A stretch of DNA of 64,000 nt from Paramacrobiotus metropolitanus (Eukaryota; Tardigrada; Eutardigrada; Parachela; Macrobiotidae), in NCBI RefSeq assembly GCF_019649055.1, contig NW_026570232.1, forward strand, positions 124,001 through 188,000, in the 5' to 3' direction. Numbering within the stretch: position 1 is the stretch's first letter; the number at the start of each line of letters is the position of its first letter. The position numbers and the translations under genes are program-made. The notes under the pieces were generated by a model. It did not search any database and was not told where the DNA came from. It worked only from the letters and a program-made list of their open reading frames with translations. Shown here piece by piece: positions 1 through 14,160 of this stretch.

Positions 1-3000
1 CGGATTTGATCGATGTCTGATCGAGAGGAATGGTCCGCACCGTGATCTTATCTCCACCGGAGGCCATCAGTTGAAGAACCTGTGTGTGTAAGAGGCCTTG
101 AACGCGTTCACCGTTGATATGTGTCACCAAGTCATTCTGCCGCACACTGCAAACAACAGACAAATAAAACAAATGCCGGCTATCACTGCATAGTAAACAG
201 GAACTAATGGGCAATACTGACACCTCCTCTGTCGCCTACCAATCAAAAAAAGATGACATTATCGAAAAATATGGATTTATCGCAAATCAAAGCGACCATG
301 ACTACAACCGGGCTCACAACAAAATTAAACAATCCAGGCAGCACGGAAAAAAGTAAATTTCCCAAGGGACAATCTCACAGCGGTCGTGATGAACCGCGGC
401 ACTTGATCGGCCAAACAGCTGCACCCCCCAACCACAAACGAGATCACTTACCCAGCCTCGAACGCACTTCCTCGCGTGTCAATGCTCTGCACAATATGGT
501 GCAGCACGTAGACATTGCTGTCGCCAATATACACGGGCAATGCGGCTAATGTGAAGCCGAATCCCCGAGGACCTTTGCGGATGATTAGCGGCGGATTGAG
601 CGTGTTGAGCAGAGGAGATAGTTCGCGTGAAGGGGATACATCACGTGAACTGGTGCTGGACGCTCCCGGTGACGCCATCAGTGAATTCACTCGTCCGGGT
701 GCCGCTTCCTGCGCGATGGACAAAGCCAGCGCACTACTGGATTTGGCAACGGGACGCGACGGTGAAGCTAGGGGCGACGCCGGTATCACTGGCGACAAAT
801 GTGGTACGGATGCGGTGGATGCGGGACGCTCGTCTAACGGGCGGGCTTCGCTCATACCACTGTGGTCTTCGACGGAGATAGAAAATGTCGGCAAGCGTGG
901 GTGTGAACATGGTGGCAGGTCCGGATCCAACTCCACAGTAGAGTTCGACCATTCCCCGCTACAAAATCCAAAAAACAAAGGTTAGCACAGAGACTGTGGC
1001 AGTTATTAGGCTGGATTCAACTTCAAAATTTCTTAAAGTAAAATTCCGGAAACTTGTCGTAATGATTCGTAATTAATGTCAACTCGCAATTAACTGGCTA
1101 AATGTGAGTTGCAACAAATATTGCACGTATGAATCTTATGCTTCAACGATTTTTGAAATACTTCTTTTATAACATACGCCTTTTGCTTTTCGACGTGCAA
1201 AACTTCAAACTAAAGCAATATAAAATCATAGAGTTACAAATCTTAATTTTGACCTGCAACATACGAAGTTCTGGGTAGTGAACCCAAAGATTTAATCAAC
1301 GCATTGCCCAGTCGTAGCACGACCAATTTAAAGATACGACATATAATACCAGCACGTACTTATTTTTACTGCATTTGAAATCTGGCTTCGCCAGAACGCC
1401 ATAACCCTTGCTAAATGGCTTCTGGCATAAGGTCCATCGTTCTAAACTACTTTGCGATCTAACCAGTCTGAGTCTGAACCCCGCTAGTTTTTAGTCGACG
1501 TACCAAGTATTAAACCATTGATGTCAATGCTGCAAACCTCCCATGAATTTTGAAAGCTTTTTGAACACATTGCGTGTTAATGATTTCATCAACCGAGCAC
1601 GAAAGTGATCACCTGCCGTATCCGACAGCTATTTATACAAAATCGATGTGCAGCAATATCATTCAAGTGCTATGAGCGGCAAATTAAACTGCATCAGCAC
1701 CTCGATCCGTCGCGCATCTGTAGAGCGCAGGTTTTTTCACATGATATGTAATTACCAAGACAAAATATGCCAACCCAGCGATTAAACTGCGGCATCAAGT
1801 ACCGAGCACGTGCCGTATTTACCAACCACTTTGACCTTTACATAATAACAAGTATGCAGTTCCTCCCCGTTACATGATATGCCAGCCTTATTGTGAAAAC
1901 CTGGAATCTTATCGAAAACACTTATCGCAGCAGGATAAAGTAACGATCCCTTGTTATCTGTTTAATTTCCGTAATAAAATTCTAACAAATGAGTTACCTA
2001 GTCATGACATCACCGATCGGCGTTTCTTCATCAGCGGAGTTTTTAACGGTTGAGCTCTCGTCACCTTCGGAGCGAGTGGTACTGACACTAGTGACGGACG
2101 TGTCATCTGACAATGCGCTGGTCACACTGCTGTTGCTGTTCATCCGCGTCTTATAGGTGCGCCGCAGTTCTTCCAGATCCTTGTCACTACTCGAGTACAC
2201 TTGGCTGTAACGTGGGGAACAGCTGGAAAAGGACGAGAACAAGGAATGTTCGTCGGAATCATCTGGATCGTCGTCGCACCCTTCCAGTTCGTGATTATAT
2301 CTGTGAACCATTGATAAAACGACTGTCAGGAAATCGTCGACGTCATACATCAGGAAAAGGGCGCAACGGACTTCCTCAATTGATCACGAACTGATCGCAG
2401 TTTTAAAATTACAAAAACATTTAATCACAACACCGCGATCATTCACACGTGGCGTATAACAGTACAAGCACTTTACGAATCAGTTCAATATGTAATTATT
2501 GCGTGCATCGCATTGTAATACAACTCAACCTCCTCACGGCTGCACAATCCAAATACTTTATGTTTTATATTATAGCGTATATCGCTTTGATTTAAACACC
2601 TAACAATAGCTCTAATACCATGTTATGAAATGCCAGTTATTACACCAAGTATTGATAAGTAATTCGATAATTTCTAATCTTATTCTTTCAACCCCTTGAA
2701 TTTGCATACAGCGAGTGAGACGAGAGAGCTTTCCTGGGTAAAGTACATATACTTTCCAGCTATGCGTTTTCCCAGCATCATGTGAGCGAGTGTTTACCCT
2801 GGGAGCTTTGTCCAATTAAAAATCAAAATCGATTGTCTACTTTTACATATTTGATGAGATCGATTTCAGTTTATTTACGGCCCAGCCACAATCGATCTCC
2901 AACAAGCACACACGATCACCAGTGCCTGACGTCAATTTACTTAACAGCCACAATACAGCCCAGTGACAGTGATCCCCTATTCAACAATTCATTCCCCATC

Positions 3001-6000
3001 TCACCTGTCGATACGGGAATCAAAATAACTTGTATCCTCCTCATTATCCAGTCGCGGAATGAAATCCACCTTGGTCAACATCAGCGATGCCCAGTCGATA
3101 TGCTCAAAAAACACATGATCCTTCACTTCCTGCGCTCCACCCGATCCCAGCCTCTCATAGGGATTCTGCTGCAGTAGCCGCGTAATGACGTCCTTGGCCT
3201 CCTCCGGCGGACACAGCCAGTCGTCTTCGTCGGGCCATTCGACCGGTTCGTTGACAATGTGCATAAACAGCTCCTCCACTGTGTCACCCATGTACGGCAC
3301 ACAGCCAATTAAAAACTCATACAGAATGATCCCCATGGACCAGTAGTCGACAGACTTAGCGTAGCCTTGCCGGAGAATCACCTCCGGTGCGATGTACTCC
3401 GGTGTACCGTATACTTGCTGATCCCGAAACTGCTGGGTGGTACCCTCCAAAAGGTTGGTGGTCAAATTCATCAGTCCCATTTTCGACAACCCGAAATCAG
3501 TCAGTTTAATGTGGCCTAAGGAGGTGATGAGGAGATTATCGGGTTTCAGGTCACGGTGCACAATGCCGTAATTATGCAGATATTCGAGAGCTAACACGGT
3601 CTCTGCGAAGTATAAACGGGCCATATCCAGCGGGGAAGGGACCGATGCTCTTTAACAGAGTGGCACAATCCCCGCCCTACAGGGAATAATACATTTTTTA
3701 TTACACGCACAAATGCAACAGTTCCACGAAATGTACATATGCTACGGAGAAAATATAGCTTTCAAATCTATTCACATTTTCATATTATTCGAAACGATCA
3801 GGGTGTCTAAAATTAAACAGTCTTGAAACGTACACTGTGCACAAGTTTACAGTAATTTCATTTCAACCATCTCTATGTTAGCAGCGTGTCAGGATTAGTG
3901 CGCTCAACCAAATCGAACAAGATTAAGGTCAACAGTCTGTCGAAAAATCTCATGAATATTTATATGGCCCCTATTCGGCAACCATAGATTAATAAAATAA
4001 AATATTATAGCATCCCTAATTCGAATGATAATTCACTTTCGCTGAAATGCGAAGACAGAGAAAATAGATCCGAGATCGGTTTGTAAAGGCCAATCTTAAT
4101 CTTTTGCAATGCCTGATATTTTATGAGGTAACCATATCGCCAATCATGCTCAGCGTTATTTAAAATCAATTTTGACGAGATGGAAAACGGTTTCGTAATG
4201 TCACTTCTGATAACTGGAACCAGCACAAGTGTTTTTGCAGTTATTCCTAACGATCTGTTTCAAGCATGATTTACCTCTAAATATTCCATGACCAAACAGA
4301 GATGTTTCTTCGTTTCAAAGGAGCAGAACATGCCAACCACGAAAGGATTATCGGAAAAGCTGAGAATATCCCGTTCGGCAAACACTTGCTCCACTTGGTT
4401 ACGCAGTACCAAATTGGCTTTGTTAATCTTCTTCATGGCAAAACGCTGGCGAGTTTCTTTGCAGCGCACAAGATAGACCGCACCGTATGCCCCATTACTG
4501 ATCAATTTAATTATATCGAAATCATCTTCCTTTGGCACCTTTACCGCCTTACATGCCCGCTTCTCGCTCACTGCCGCCACAGCGGCATCCAAGTCCAATT
4601 CCTGCTGCAGTTCAGTGATGCGATCTCGGTTGAGTCCCAGCTTACTGACGATATACTGTGGAATGCTGTGGGTATCTAGCCGAATATTGGATTTCTCCTT
4701 GGCCTGACCTTCGGCCGCCTCCAACAAACTGTAGAACTCGGCGGGATTGAACTCGAGACATTCTAGCAATCGAGCCGGGCGGGCAATAAGCATTAAAATC
4801 TCTTTGACCAATCGGCTAATATAAACCACACTCCCGGGTGCCTTTTCTTTGACCTCACTGGCCAGCTTTTCCAACTGCTCCGACATTTCATAAAAGTACG
4901 CACAGGACAGATGGTTCTCCTGGGATTTCTGTAGACAATCCTGAGCCAGCTCAATCAATTGATGATGCACAAAGCGCGCTATACTATCCATATCATCCGA
5001 CTCACTGCGACGACTATCGAGAAACTTTTTCAGCTTATCCTCCATCTGCACTTTGGCATTGGGGAAGCGATCACGATAAATACTGTTCATAAAGACTAAT
5101 TCATTATCACAGGGATTAGGAGATCGTGTGGGACTGAGACTGCGTGAGCGGGGTTTGTGGAGGAGTAACTGACGCTGGGGTGACATGCGGCCAGGATGTT
5201 CACCAGCGGGATGATGAGACGGCGGACAGGGCGAGGAGTTCTGGATAACGGCCAGCGCCGGCAGACGTCCTTCATCGTAACCATGGTGACCCACCTGGTG
5301 CAAACGCTCCTGTGATGAGCACTGTGAGGAAATGGTAGAGCTCTCCGGTGTGTTGGTGCCGTAACCGGAAGAGGGCAAAGAGGTCACAGACCAGCGACGC
5401 CCGTCTTGAATGCGCTGCAGGATATGCGAAAAAGGGCATGCAGGTTCTTTCATGTCTGCAGGAGTGCCAATGAAAGGCGAATGAGCCCTACAGAAAACAA
5501 ATAATTTTTCACATATGGAGCTGTAAACAAATGCCAACAAAAATGCCAGTGACACCCAATTAAGAAAGTATTTAAAATGGTCACTGAATCGCTTTGACAG
5601 AAGCGCTGATATAGGAGCGTTGATATAGGAAGTGCTTGACGTCAAGACGCAGGTTACAAGGAAAACAATAAATATTATCATGAATGCCGGATATTTATTT
5701 AATTCCTCAATTTTCGAATTACTGCCTGCGAATTTCACTTCAAGTTTTGGACCAATTATTTTGTGGATGATCGATAAAAATCTTTAAAGATTTGAACCAC
5801 AGCTTGAGAGCGGTCAGCTACAGCCAGCAAAACATGTCAGTATATTGATGTTTTACTTGAATAATTAATATTACGTAAGCGTTTGCTAGGGCTTTTTACC
5901 ACGCTATACACCTTGAACGTTTACGAATACGAAAATTAATAGCAATGTAATGAAGCGAAAGCTTTGTATGATTCAGTTTGTTCGTTACACTTATTCACTA

Positions 6001-7782
6001 CCCTAGCTTTGCGAAAGAAATTATTAATTTTTTGGGCCAGTTGTTTCAAAGCAGTCTTGTATCGCAAGAGCCGAGCATCCATACGAAGTATTTGTATTCA
6101 CAGCCAAGCCAGTGTTTATATCACCCAAATCAAGCTGCTGATATCAAAGAACAAACAGAAACCTAAACACACAAATGTCAATACTTTTACCCATACAAAG
6201 ACAAACTCTTACGGCTTCTTGGCACATTTCCGAAAGTAATCAGATATGCCACCGTAGACATATGTAACAGACACACATTTATATTATTATGTCGAGATGA
6301 TTCGCTCGCACAACAATTTTAACCGTGCTGAACCACATGACGTTTTTGTAAAAGCCAATTCAACAAATATTGCCCAAAACTAGACAGCGCATCGGCTCCT
6401 GCTCTGTGTTATAATTATTATATCTATATTTATATGTGCTTTCAAAAAGCTGACGACTAACTTTTACATACTTACAGACCGTATGTAAAAGTGACTATTT
6501 TACATACAGACTGTATTTAAAAGTGACTATATGATACGGTCACCCATCGGCCATCGCAATAAGAAATTTCGTGTGAAAAAATCAGCAATAAATTCCGCAT
6601 TAATTGTGACCCCCACACTAATGGTAAGGTACTAGTATTCAATTATTACTAAATTAAGTATCACATGTGTATACTTACGAATTACTGCATTATTTATTGC
6701 ACAGTATTACTATTACCAGTTTTGCGTGCACGAGTACTCATAATTTTGCAGAAAGCAATTAATGAGCTCATCACCCAAGTCATTACCGTCTGCATAACAA
6801 CATGCCAATTTAAGATACCATACATTTCTTATTGTAAATGTATGCTCTTCTTCGGAGATTTTACAACTGAAACGAGCTTATGCGGCACAGATAATTCAAG
6901 AATACGAATCTGCGCAAGACAACAGACACAGAAAAGAAAAAAAGCACGCCTACAGTAAAAATACATTAATCATTTCCTATCAGTTCTTTCCCAGATACAA
7001 TACTGTATCACATACCTCTGATTTCCACTACTGGAATGATGATAACCAGTTCCCAAATGACTGGCCCGGAAGCTGCGACTGTGTTTGCGTGTGGCCGGGG
7101 TCACGGAGGGGCTGTCCTTCCACGAAAAACTACTGAGCGCTGGCGCACTCTTACCCAGCTGACTATGTTTAATTTTCAACAAATTCGATGTCTCTGCGGC
7201 ACTAGGCGCACCACTCGTCCACTGAAAAGCCACTAACTGATGGCCATGTCCACTGGGATAAGCCATGGATTCCTTCCGGCTGCGACTCCGCGGATCGTCC
7301 GATATGGTCCGGTGAAGTGATCGTGAGCTGTGGTAAATAGCCAGCAAACTCGGTTCCGTGTAGCTGTGCTCACTAATGCGACGAATTTCTGGTGATAACG
7401 GTACAGAGGACACCGATCCGCATTCCGACTCACACCGTTCTGTGTAGCTGCCGTCTAATGATTCCACAGCATCCAACAGCCGCCGACAATCATCCCCATT
7501 TTGCACGTTGTACTTTGTCCGCAAATCTTCCTCCGAAATAGCTCGCAGCTCTTCCAAGGTGAGATATTGCGGGAAATTGGAGCGGTAGTGCATAAGACGA
7601 CAATCTTGCAGGATATGCGACATGTCGACTAAATGCGATGTGGATGATTGACTTAAAGCACGGCTGTAATCAAAGTAGCTTTCAGTGCCATGCTTTCCGC
7701 TTCCGGATGGATGCCTAATGACTGAAGGACTTGTACTGCCGTTACTGCGCCGCGATGATAAAGACACACTGTTACGGTGCAT
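1..7782 (-). CDS. MAST: MAST-family microtubule-associated Ser/Thr kinase, partial (3' end off the left edge)
   Basis: Exons, in gene order, are 7782-7016, 5487-4275, 3676-3005, 2300-1998, 958-452 and 146-1, and the gene runs off the left edge. The first exon carries the MAST signature [15 protein letters not shown]. The second has [19 protein letters not shown], the MAST pre-kinase domain ([14 protein letters not shown]) and the start of an AGC kinase domain with a glycine loop (ISNGAYGAV) and the lysine of RFAMKKI. The third has [23 protein letters not shown] and the AGC C-tail ([10 protein letters not shown]). The last two build a PDZ domain ([22 protein letters not shown]). Known members bind microtubules and PTEN. 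One extra base in a G run at 3632-3635 breaks the frame between [15 protein letters not shown] and [11 protein letters not shown]. All other junctions are in phase. The start at 7782 is the first ATG of the exon, but an AG directly before it leaves an upstream coding exon possible. Confidence 0.95.
6460..6532. repeat. Nested inverted and direct repeats inside a MAST intron
   Basis: This lies in the 1.5-kb MAST intron (5488-7015). acttttacata (6460-6470) is perfectly complementary to tatgtaaaagt (6482-6492). tatgtaaaa (6482-6490) pairs again with ttttacata (6498-6506). The unit aaaagtgactat occurs twice in direct order. I see no coding potential in this intron. The remaining MAST introns (147-451, 959-1997, 2301-3004 and 3677-4274) show nothing I can name. 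Confidence 0.5.
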
Positions 7783-10700
7783 CTTTCAAATCGTGCTTTA
7801 TTTATAATGGTCGATGAATACAACCAGTTGGTTCGTCCTGTACAATATCCCGCTTTTCTCACACCAATCCCGGAATCCGCACTGTGCGGTACGTGCTCAC
7901 GAGTGTCTGTGTCCTAAGCTGATGACGTTCAAATCGGGTTTGACACTACTATGCAGGAGGATGATTTTTTCCTTGCCGATCACTCTGCCCCACTGCTCCA
8001 TTGTCAAATCGTTATAATAAGCGAAACCCACAAGCGAGTGCTGCAGTCGATCCAGACCGGCCCATCAAATTGACGGAAAACGAGAGCAATTAAATTGGAA
8101 CCGCGCGCAGGTTTCTGTCTCTCATGGCACCGAACCCTGTTCAACAAATAAGATCAGCGTTAACAGCTACTACTTCCAGGAGAAAACACAATGACAAAAT
8201 GCAAGGATCATTTTGTTAAGGCCGTAAACGTGCATCAAATCAGTCGTTTCTAATTGCACATAACTGAAAGTCTTCATTTAAGGAAAATTTATTGTACGAA
8301 AACTCAGTTACAATATTGTAAAATTAGCCTTCGTTACGCTTGCCGACGCTTCCTTTCACTTCTCTGTGTACAAATCTCGAATTAGCAGCTTGACCTTTCT
8401 ATTATACGAAGCCTTCCTTTAATGCAATTGCCTCCTAATTGTGGCGTTTCACGAAAGTACTACAATCGAAATAAAATACGAAAAAGGCAAACGACACCAA
8501 GTGACGCAAGGGTACCCCTTGTTCAATGTCGCATGATCCCATTGCTACTTTAGTCACACGAACACAACACTTCAATAAATCTACGTCACAAGCCATTAAC
8601 GATGGCTCTTAACACAACCGAGAACAATGCTACAATGTTCTTGTAGCAGCGAAATAAAAGTCAAAATCCAGCCTCAAGGAAAACTAATCGTGTTCATTAG
8701 TACATCAGCATTCAGCAGATCAAGGAATTACTTACTTCTCACGTGCATGCAAGCCATGCATTACCTGAAGGTGGAAGCATTGTACGCTCACCTATACACT
8801 CAAAAGCCTGTTCTTATTTAAAATTTTATTTATGTTTGATTAGTTAATTCCTACTACACAGCAAAGTTAGTTGTATTTACTTAATCTCTACAGCCGTAAG
8901 TTCGTTTAAGTTAGAAAATCTACGATAAATAAAACCACTGTAGCAAGGATAAAAACGGAGAGAAAACTTTTCGGAATCAACAAATCGCAAACGTCGCAAT
9001 TACAAGATTTCCCAAAGGCCGCAATCACCCGAAACTAGACCATGTCATCCAAATCATTTAAAATACTACTCTAGAAAAAATTTTGTTTAGAACTTTTTAT
9101 TATTATGTACGAATAAAGAGAATAATTAAGCCGACATCACGCGTGTTGCTGCTAATCACGCACCGTAATTATAGTTACACATCGCGCACTGACGGCATAA
9201 AGAGGAGGCATAATTTCGAGAAACACAAAACCGAAAAAAATCTTCAGCTTAAGAACCAAGATCCCAAGCCAACAACTGCGGCCTCCAAGTTTTCCCTTTG
9301 GCAACAGTGACCGCACTTCCTCCCCTGATACGACAAAAAAATTAACGCATGTAAAAAACTGATTAAAATATTTTCCATCCAAAAATAAAACCAAATCGCT
9401 CCAATAATGGTAGTATATGACATAAGCCCTGATTCACCCAATTACACCGAGCGGTAACGGTGCCAAATGCTGTGAGGCAGAAGTGATTTATGGATACAAG
9501 TACCCGGTGTCGATACTTACGCCAGAAGAGTGAAAAAAACCAGTAGCCGGTAAGCAGGCCAAATCTGCAGCGAACCAATTCACAAGATGACACAAATTAT
9601 TAACTCTAAAGCCCCGTTAGCTGGTTTTGAGTTGAGGAAGAGACTGCAAGAACCTGCGAAAAACCTCGCTTGCCATGCAGTTATAGCAGCGTACATGAGC
9701 ATTATTTATTGCAGTACTGAAGTACGGTAAATGCTACGGTGCTTGCACGATGCACCCCACCTAAACAGCTGACGAAGTAAATATATTCATGTAACGACTA
9801 ACACCAAGAAAGCTGACATCTATACAGCCTCGTTAACTGATAACAACTACTTATAACTCCGCCGAGACAAAGCAAAAATATACCAGATTCATAAAGCGAA
9901 TAACTTAAAAAAACGGTAAGGTAAAACTGGTCACCCAGCATGCTCACATCCAGAAATGAAAAATCTGGTATTTTATCAAATACGAAATGACCTGCTGTGT
10001 TACTGGCAAGTGGCAACTGCCTGCCTGCCATTGATTGGCCTTAATTACTGCAGCGGAAGGTTTAGAGACCAGACTGATCATTACCTTCCCAACAGTATTC
10101 AAGATCAAAAATCAAAACCAAAATTAAAACGCAACTTTGACACAAAGTTTAGCTTCTGTTACCAAAGTTTGAGTTACATGATAGTCTCAAGTAACCATGT
10201 AGAAAACCGCTATTACATAATTTCTTCACAATTCGTTACCAACTTTGTTGCATATTACAATACACAGCACGATGTCAGCACTCAACATTGTTTTTATGGA
10301 AATATTATCGAATCCAAACGGAAGAGTCAGAAACTGCTTTCGTCGGAATTTAATTTCAGTAATATCAAACGGGTCTCATGACTGACGACAAGGAGTACAT
10401 GACAGTTCAAACACACTAGACTAAAATACGGCATTTAATACAACAAGTCGAACAGATACGAAGAAGGCACGCCCAAAACTACCATTAATTTTATAACCCA
10501 GTATACTGCCAGTATAAACTGCAAAATTCGAAATTAGATCGCTAGACGATCATTTATGCTCCACTTCCTGCCAAACAGTAGGAAACCACTAGCAGTATGG
10601 TCATGAAATTGATACAGATGGTGCTTGAATGCTACAATATTGCTCAGTAAGGAATAGGCCTTAATGACCTTTACTACCAGATGTGAATTCCCTTTCAGCA

Positions 10701-13700
10701 CACTGTGTGGTATAGTGCAATATGTGCAAGTGGAATGAAACACACATCTAATACAGGAATACTATCAGTCACTTAAAGAATCAAGTCAACGGAACTTCAT
10801 TACAGCTCGGTTTCCCAGCCAATCCCCAAACTCCCAATATTCAAGATGTTGAGCCAATTCCCCCTGATCATGTCCTATCTGGCTGCACTTAAAGCACAAC
10901 GTAACTAACCACATGTATTTCCTTGTCCTTCTATCCTAGGCTAACTGACACGGATCTGTCACGATCTACAGATTTCCGTGTGAACGTTATTGCAAATAAA
11001 GGATTTGTCAGTGTCCTTGTACACCAATACAGGAACAGCATAATGCAATATTTATCAACTCACCGGAATTACAGGTTATTAAAGAATCAACCTTTCTGTA
11101 GCCGAAAGTGCCCTTTATTACATGTCTCGGAATACACGATTACCTTTGTGCAGATGCACCGGACCAAGAACATTAAGTCGATCTACTTATCTATGGAACA
11201 TTAAGTATCGATTTAAAATTATTATGCAGCCACTTGAAGGTTGGTTTGATCCAGACTACCACATCATGAAAACTCTGACGGTATCTGCGCGAATTAACCA
11301 CCATTTACATGGTCCCCAGCCCTCTTTTTAAAAAATCTATATGATCTGATCGAAATTTTAAACACGGTTCGAGGTGTAAAATAATATAAAATATAACCTC
11401 TTCTAATAATACGGAACGCACATTTACGTATAAATTTATAAGCAAATTAGTGAATTTACTATGAGCTGAAAGTATAACAGGCAATGCCGATAACTTCACA
11501 AAAACAATTATTTCAAATTTAAAATTATCATAAAAACCGCGCCTAAGCCGCAATTACCGTTTCTCATATCAATTTAATGCCGTATATTACCGAAAATAAC
11601 CTGAAGACGTTTTCCACCCAGTTACGCTGAGACATCGTGACTGTCCTGAAGGAAAACATAGGTAGTCTATGGAAAAAATATAAATTCACTGCGTATTCAT
11701 CAGTCTACCTATAGTTTTCGCACATATGCCTTCGAGAAGTTGTCTATTTAGCTAATTCCGTCGCTTCCGTTTCAGAGAAATGCAGCTAGAAGGAAAGCTA
11801 ATTAGAAAAATAATCTAAACCTGAGCAAGAATCACACAATCTATTATAGTGTAGTTGCTTATAGTCAGAAGAAGCTGAAAGCCGACCAATGTACAAAGGA
11901 CAGACTTGTCTGCACTGTAAGCGGACGTCAGAGAAACGCCTGCAAACAATCATCAGGCAGCACCAACCTGATGGGGCGCCGGTGGCAGTCGGCACAGAGA
12001 TGCTTATCCAGACGTCTTGATCAGCGCTGCAGGACCGGGATAGACGCCCTTCAAAGGGGACACACACACACGGAAATATACAATATCGGCTGGCCTGCCT
12101 GGTTGACGATGCTATTTGCTGACAATGACGACCAGGGCTACAGCACTTCCGTCACGAGGTCCACTGCACAACACTCGTTATCAGGTCCGACCTGCAACAA
12201 ATACCATACTGTACAAGTGCGTTACGGCAGGCAGTGTAAATTAAGCGATAATGATATGATCGGTTCATGTAATAATGGCATTGGCCACTACGTGGCAAAT
12301 GACGCTGCACGCGCTTTAATCAGCACAGGCAACCAAGCACTCACACACTCAGGCCAATTAATATACCAAAACAATTCGCAAACTCACAGCGATCGCATTA
12401 TCTATGGGATGGAAAGCAGCTGAAGCATACTTGAAGAAGGGGCAATTTCAATTCAAGGCTCAAGGCTATTAGCTCTGTTAAATCGATCAAAAACTCCAAC
12501 CGGGTTTTTTATCTCAAACGACACTCTCACTCTGCGACTTTCCGATGTCGACGTCGTATCGGGTTCAGGAAAGCACTTTCACCATCGTTTAATTATATTT
12601 CAAACATTTCGCTACCAGTTTAAATCGACCAGACAGTCGTCCGAACAGCAGTATCCGTAAACCGCGCACTTTTAAAGTCAACCGGAAAAATCATTTGCAA
12701 TCACCTTAAATTGTGCTTGAAAAATTCGCTGAAGTGCACGCAGTATGTTGCTAACTCACAAAGGTACCGTACATCTAACGGAATAAAGTTGGTCAATCAA
12801 GTGCCAAATACATAATATGCAACTGAAGGGTAGACACTCGTATAAAAAAAAATATATTACAATAATTATTTTGATATTAATGTCCATCCATCAGTTACTA
12901 GTAAGTGCAGAAAAAATTTTTCCTGTGGGAATACCTTATACTATGATGCTAAAAATCATCTCACTTCTGAACCATATTGTAATTTCGGAAATCAAAAAGT
13001 TAAATTAGGTTTTTGGATTTTTTTGTTGTACTTCCAGTTTTCGTACACAAATTCAGAGAAAAAAATAGATAAGTAACGGCGCATATAAATAACTGTTCTG
13101 CCAAGTTGAGTAATTAAATTCCCAAAATTCAATTGTGTCATCCGATTCATCACTAGTTCACTATCAACTCAGACTAAAAGTGATACAATCACAACAGTTA
13201 GAGTATGACTTGTCAAAAGATATCATTGCATCAAGTAACTAACTATTTAGATTGAAATTCGATGAATAATTTTGTCACCCTATCTGTATCTGACGAGTAC
13301 AACGTTATTTTATTGTAAAATAACATCAATATACTCATTTGACTGTCAAAGTACTAGATCTAAAACACTAAAAAAAGTTTTGTAGTATTCTTACCAACTA
13401 AACTTAGCGAGTGAAGGCAGATAATTATTATTATAACCCAAAAAATTGGTAAGAAAAGAAAATCAAAACTGAAATAATTGCTTTACCAATCTCTGACTTA
13501 CCGCAGCATCCTCAAGATTTCCTGATGCACATAAACTGCTCAAGAGTAAACCACTGCAAGCAAATCTTTAACTGCTAGCATGAACACACAGGAGAAAAAC
13601 TTTGGAGGCAGATCAGGGAAAGGCTTTTGAATTCGTCGAGTGTCGCATGGAAATGTCGCAAATCTTACTTAAGTTACAATTAGGAGGGAAATCAAAAACA

Positions 13701-14160
13701 TTAGAGTGATTAGACGAATATTGCAAGCAAATCACAGGAATACGTTCCACTGGAATATTATTATGTTATCAGTTATAAATCCAAAACACAACTTATTCTC
13801 GTTGGCCTGATATTCTGATGAGGAATACCCGTAATTCCAAATAAATAATAATATGGAAGCTCCTCTTTCTTCGCCGTTGCCTAGTTCTTCCAGTGTGATC
13901 AAGAAAGCAGATCAGCTGCGCTGTACTCACTCGAAGTCAAAAGCGAAGAAATCTAGCTGGCTGCAGTGGCTGGCAACTTGGGCTCCTCAGTCGTCATTAC
14001 TCGCAGGCATTACTCATCATTCCTCTGCTGTAGCGGCTTAGAGCCAAAGCGGCCAAAGTACTTATTTTTCTGCATGTACTGTACCCTACTGTACTGTACC
14101 GTGTCTGTACAGTGTACGATGTACAACCGTACAGTGTACAGCCGTACCAGAGAGGTTACA
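7783..14160. other. Gene-poor spacer between MAST and cortactin
   Basis: About 6.4 kb of AT-rich sequence lies between two divergently transcribed genes. The longest open frame (11971-12423, plus) has low-complexity composition, no recognisable domain and no convincing splice context. The stretch must hold the MAST promoter and possibly 5' non-coding exons of both genes, but I cannot place them. I found no tRNA-like cloverleaf or other RNA gene. Confidence 0.6.
14075..14149. repeat. GTAC-rich low-complexity tract
   Basis: A 75-bp stretch is built almost entirely from GTAC-containing words (tactgtac, gtgtacagt, cgtacagtgtac), making it highly self-complementary. It directly abuts the transposon at 14161. 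A similar tract lies at 46058-46132. Confidence 0.5.

Noticed and set aside
448-985. Plus-strand open frames opposite the MAST exon
   Set aside because: They are antisense shadows. The minus strand encodes the MAST linker and PDZ start with in-phase splice sites.
6541-6556. A 15-bp word (acccatcggccatcg) shared with 44720-44735
   Set aside because: In 64 kb one or two shared 15-mers are expected by chance, and the flanks do not align.
11971-12423. 150-codon plus-strand open frame in the MAST-cortactin spacer
   Set aside because: No recognisable motif, repetitive composition, no splice context and no sign of codon bias.
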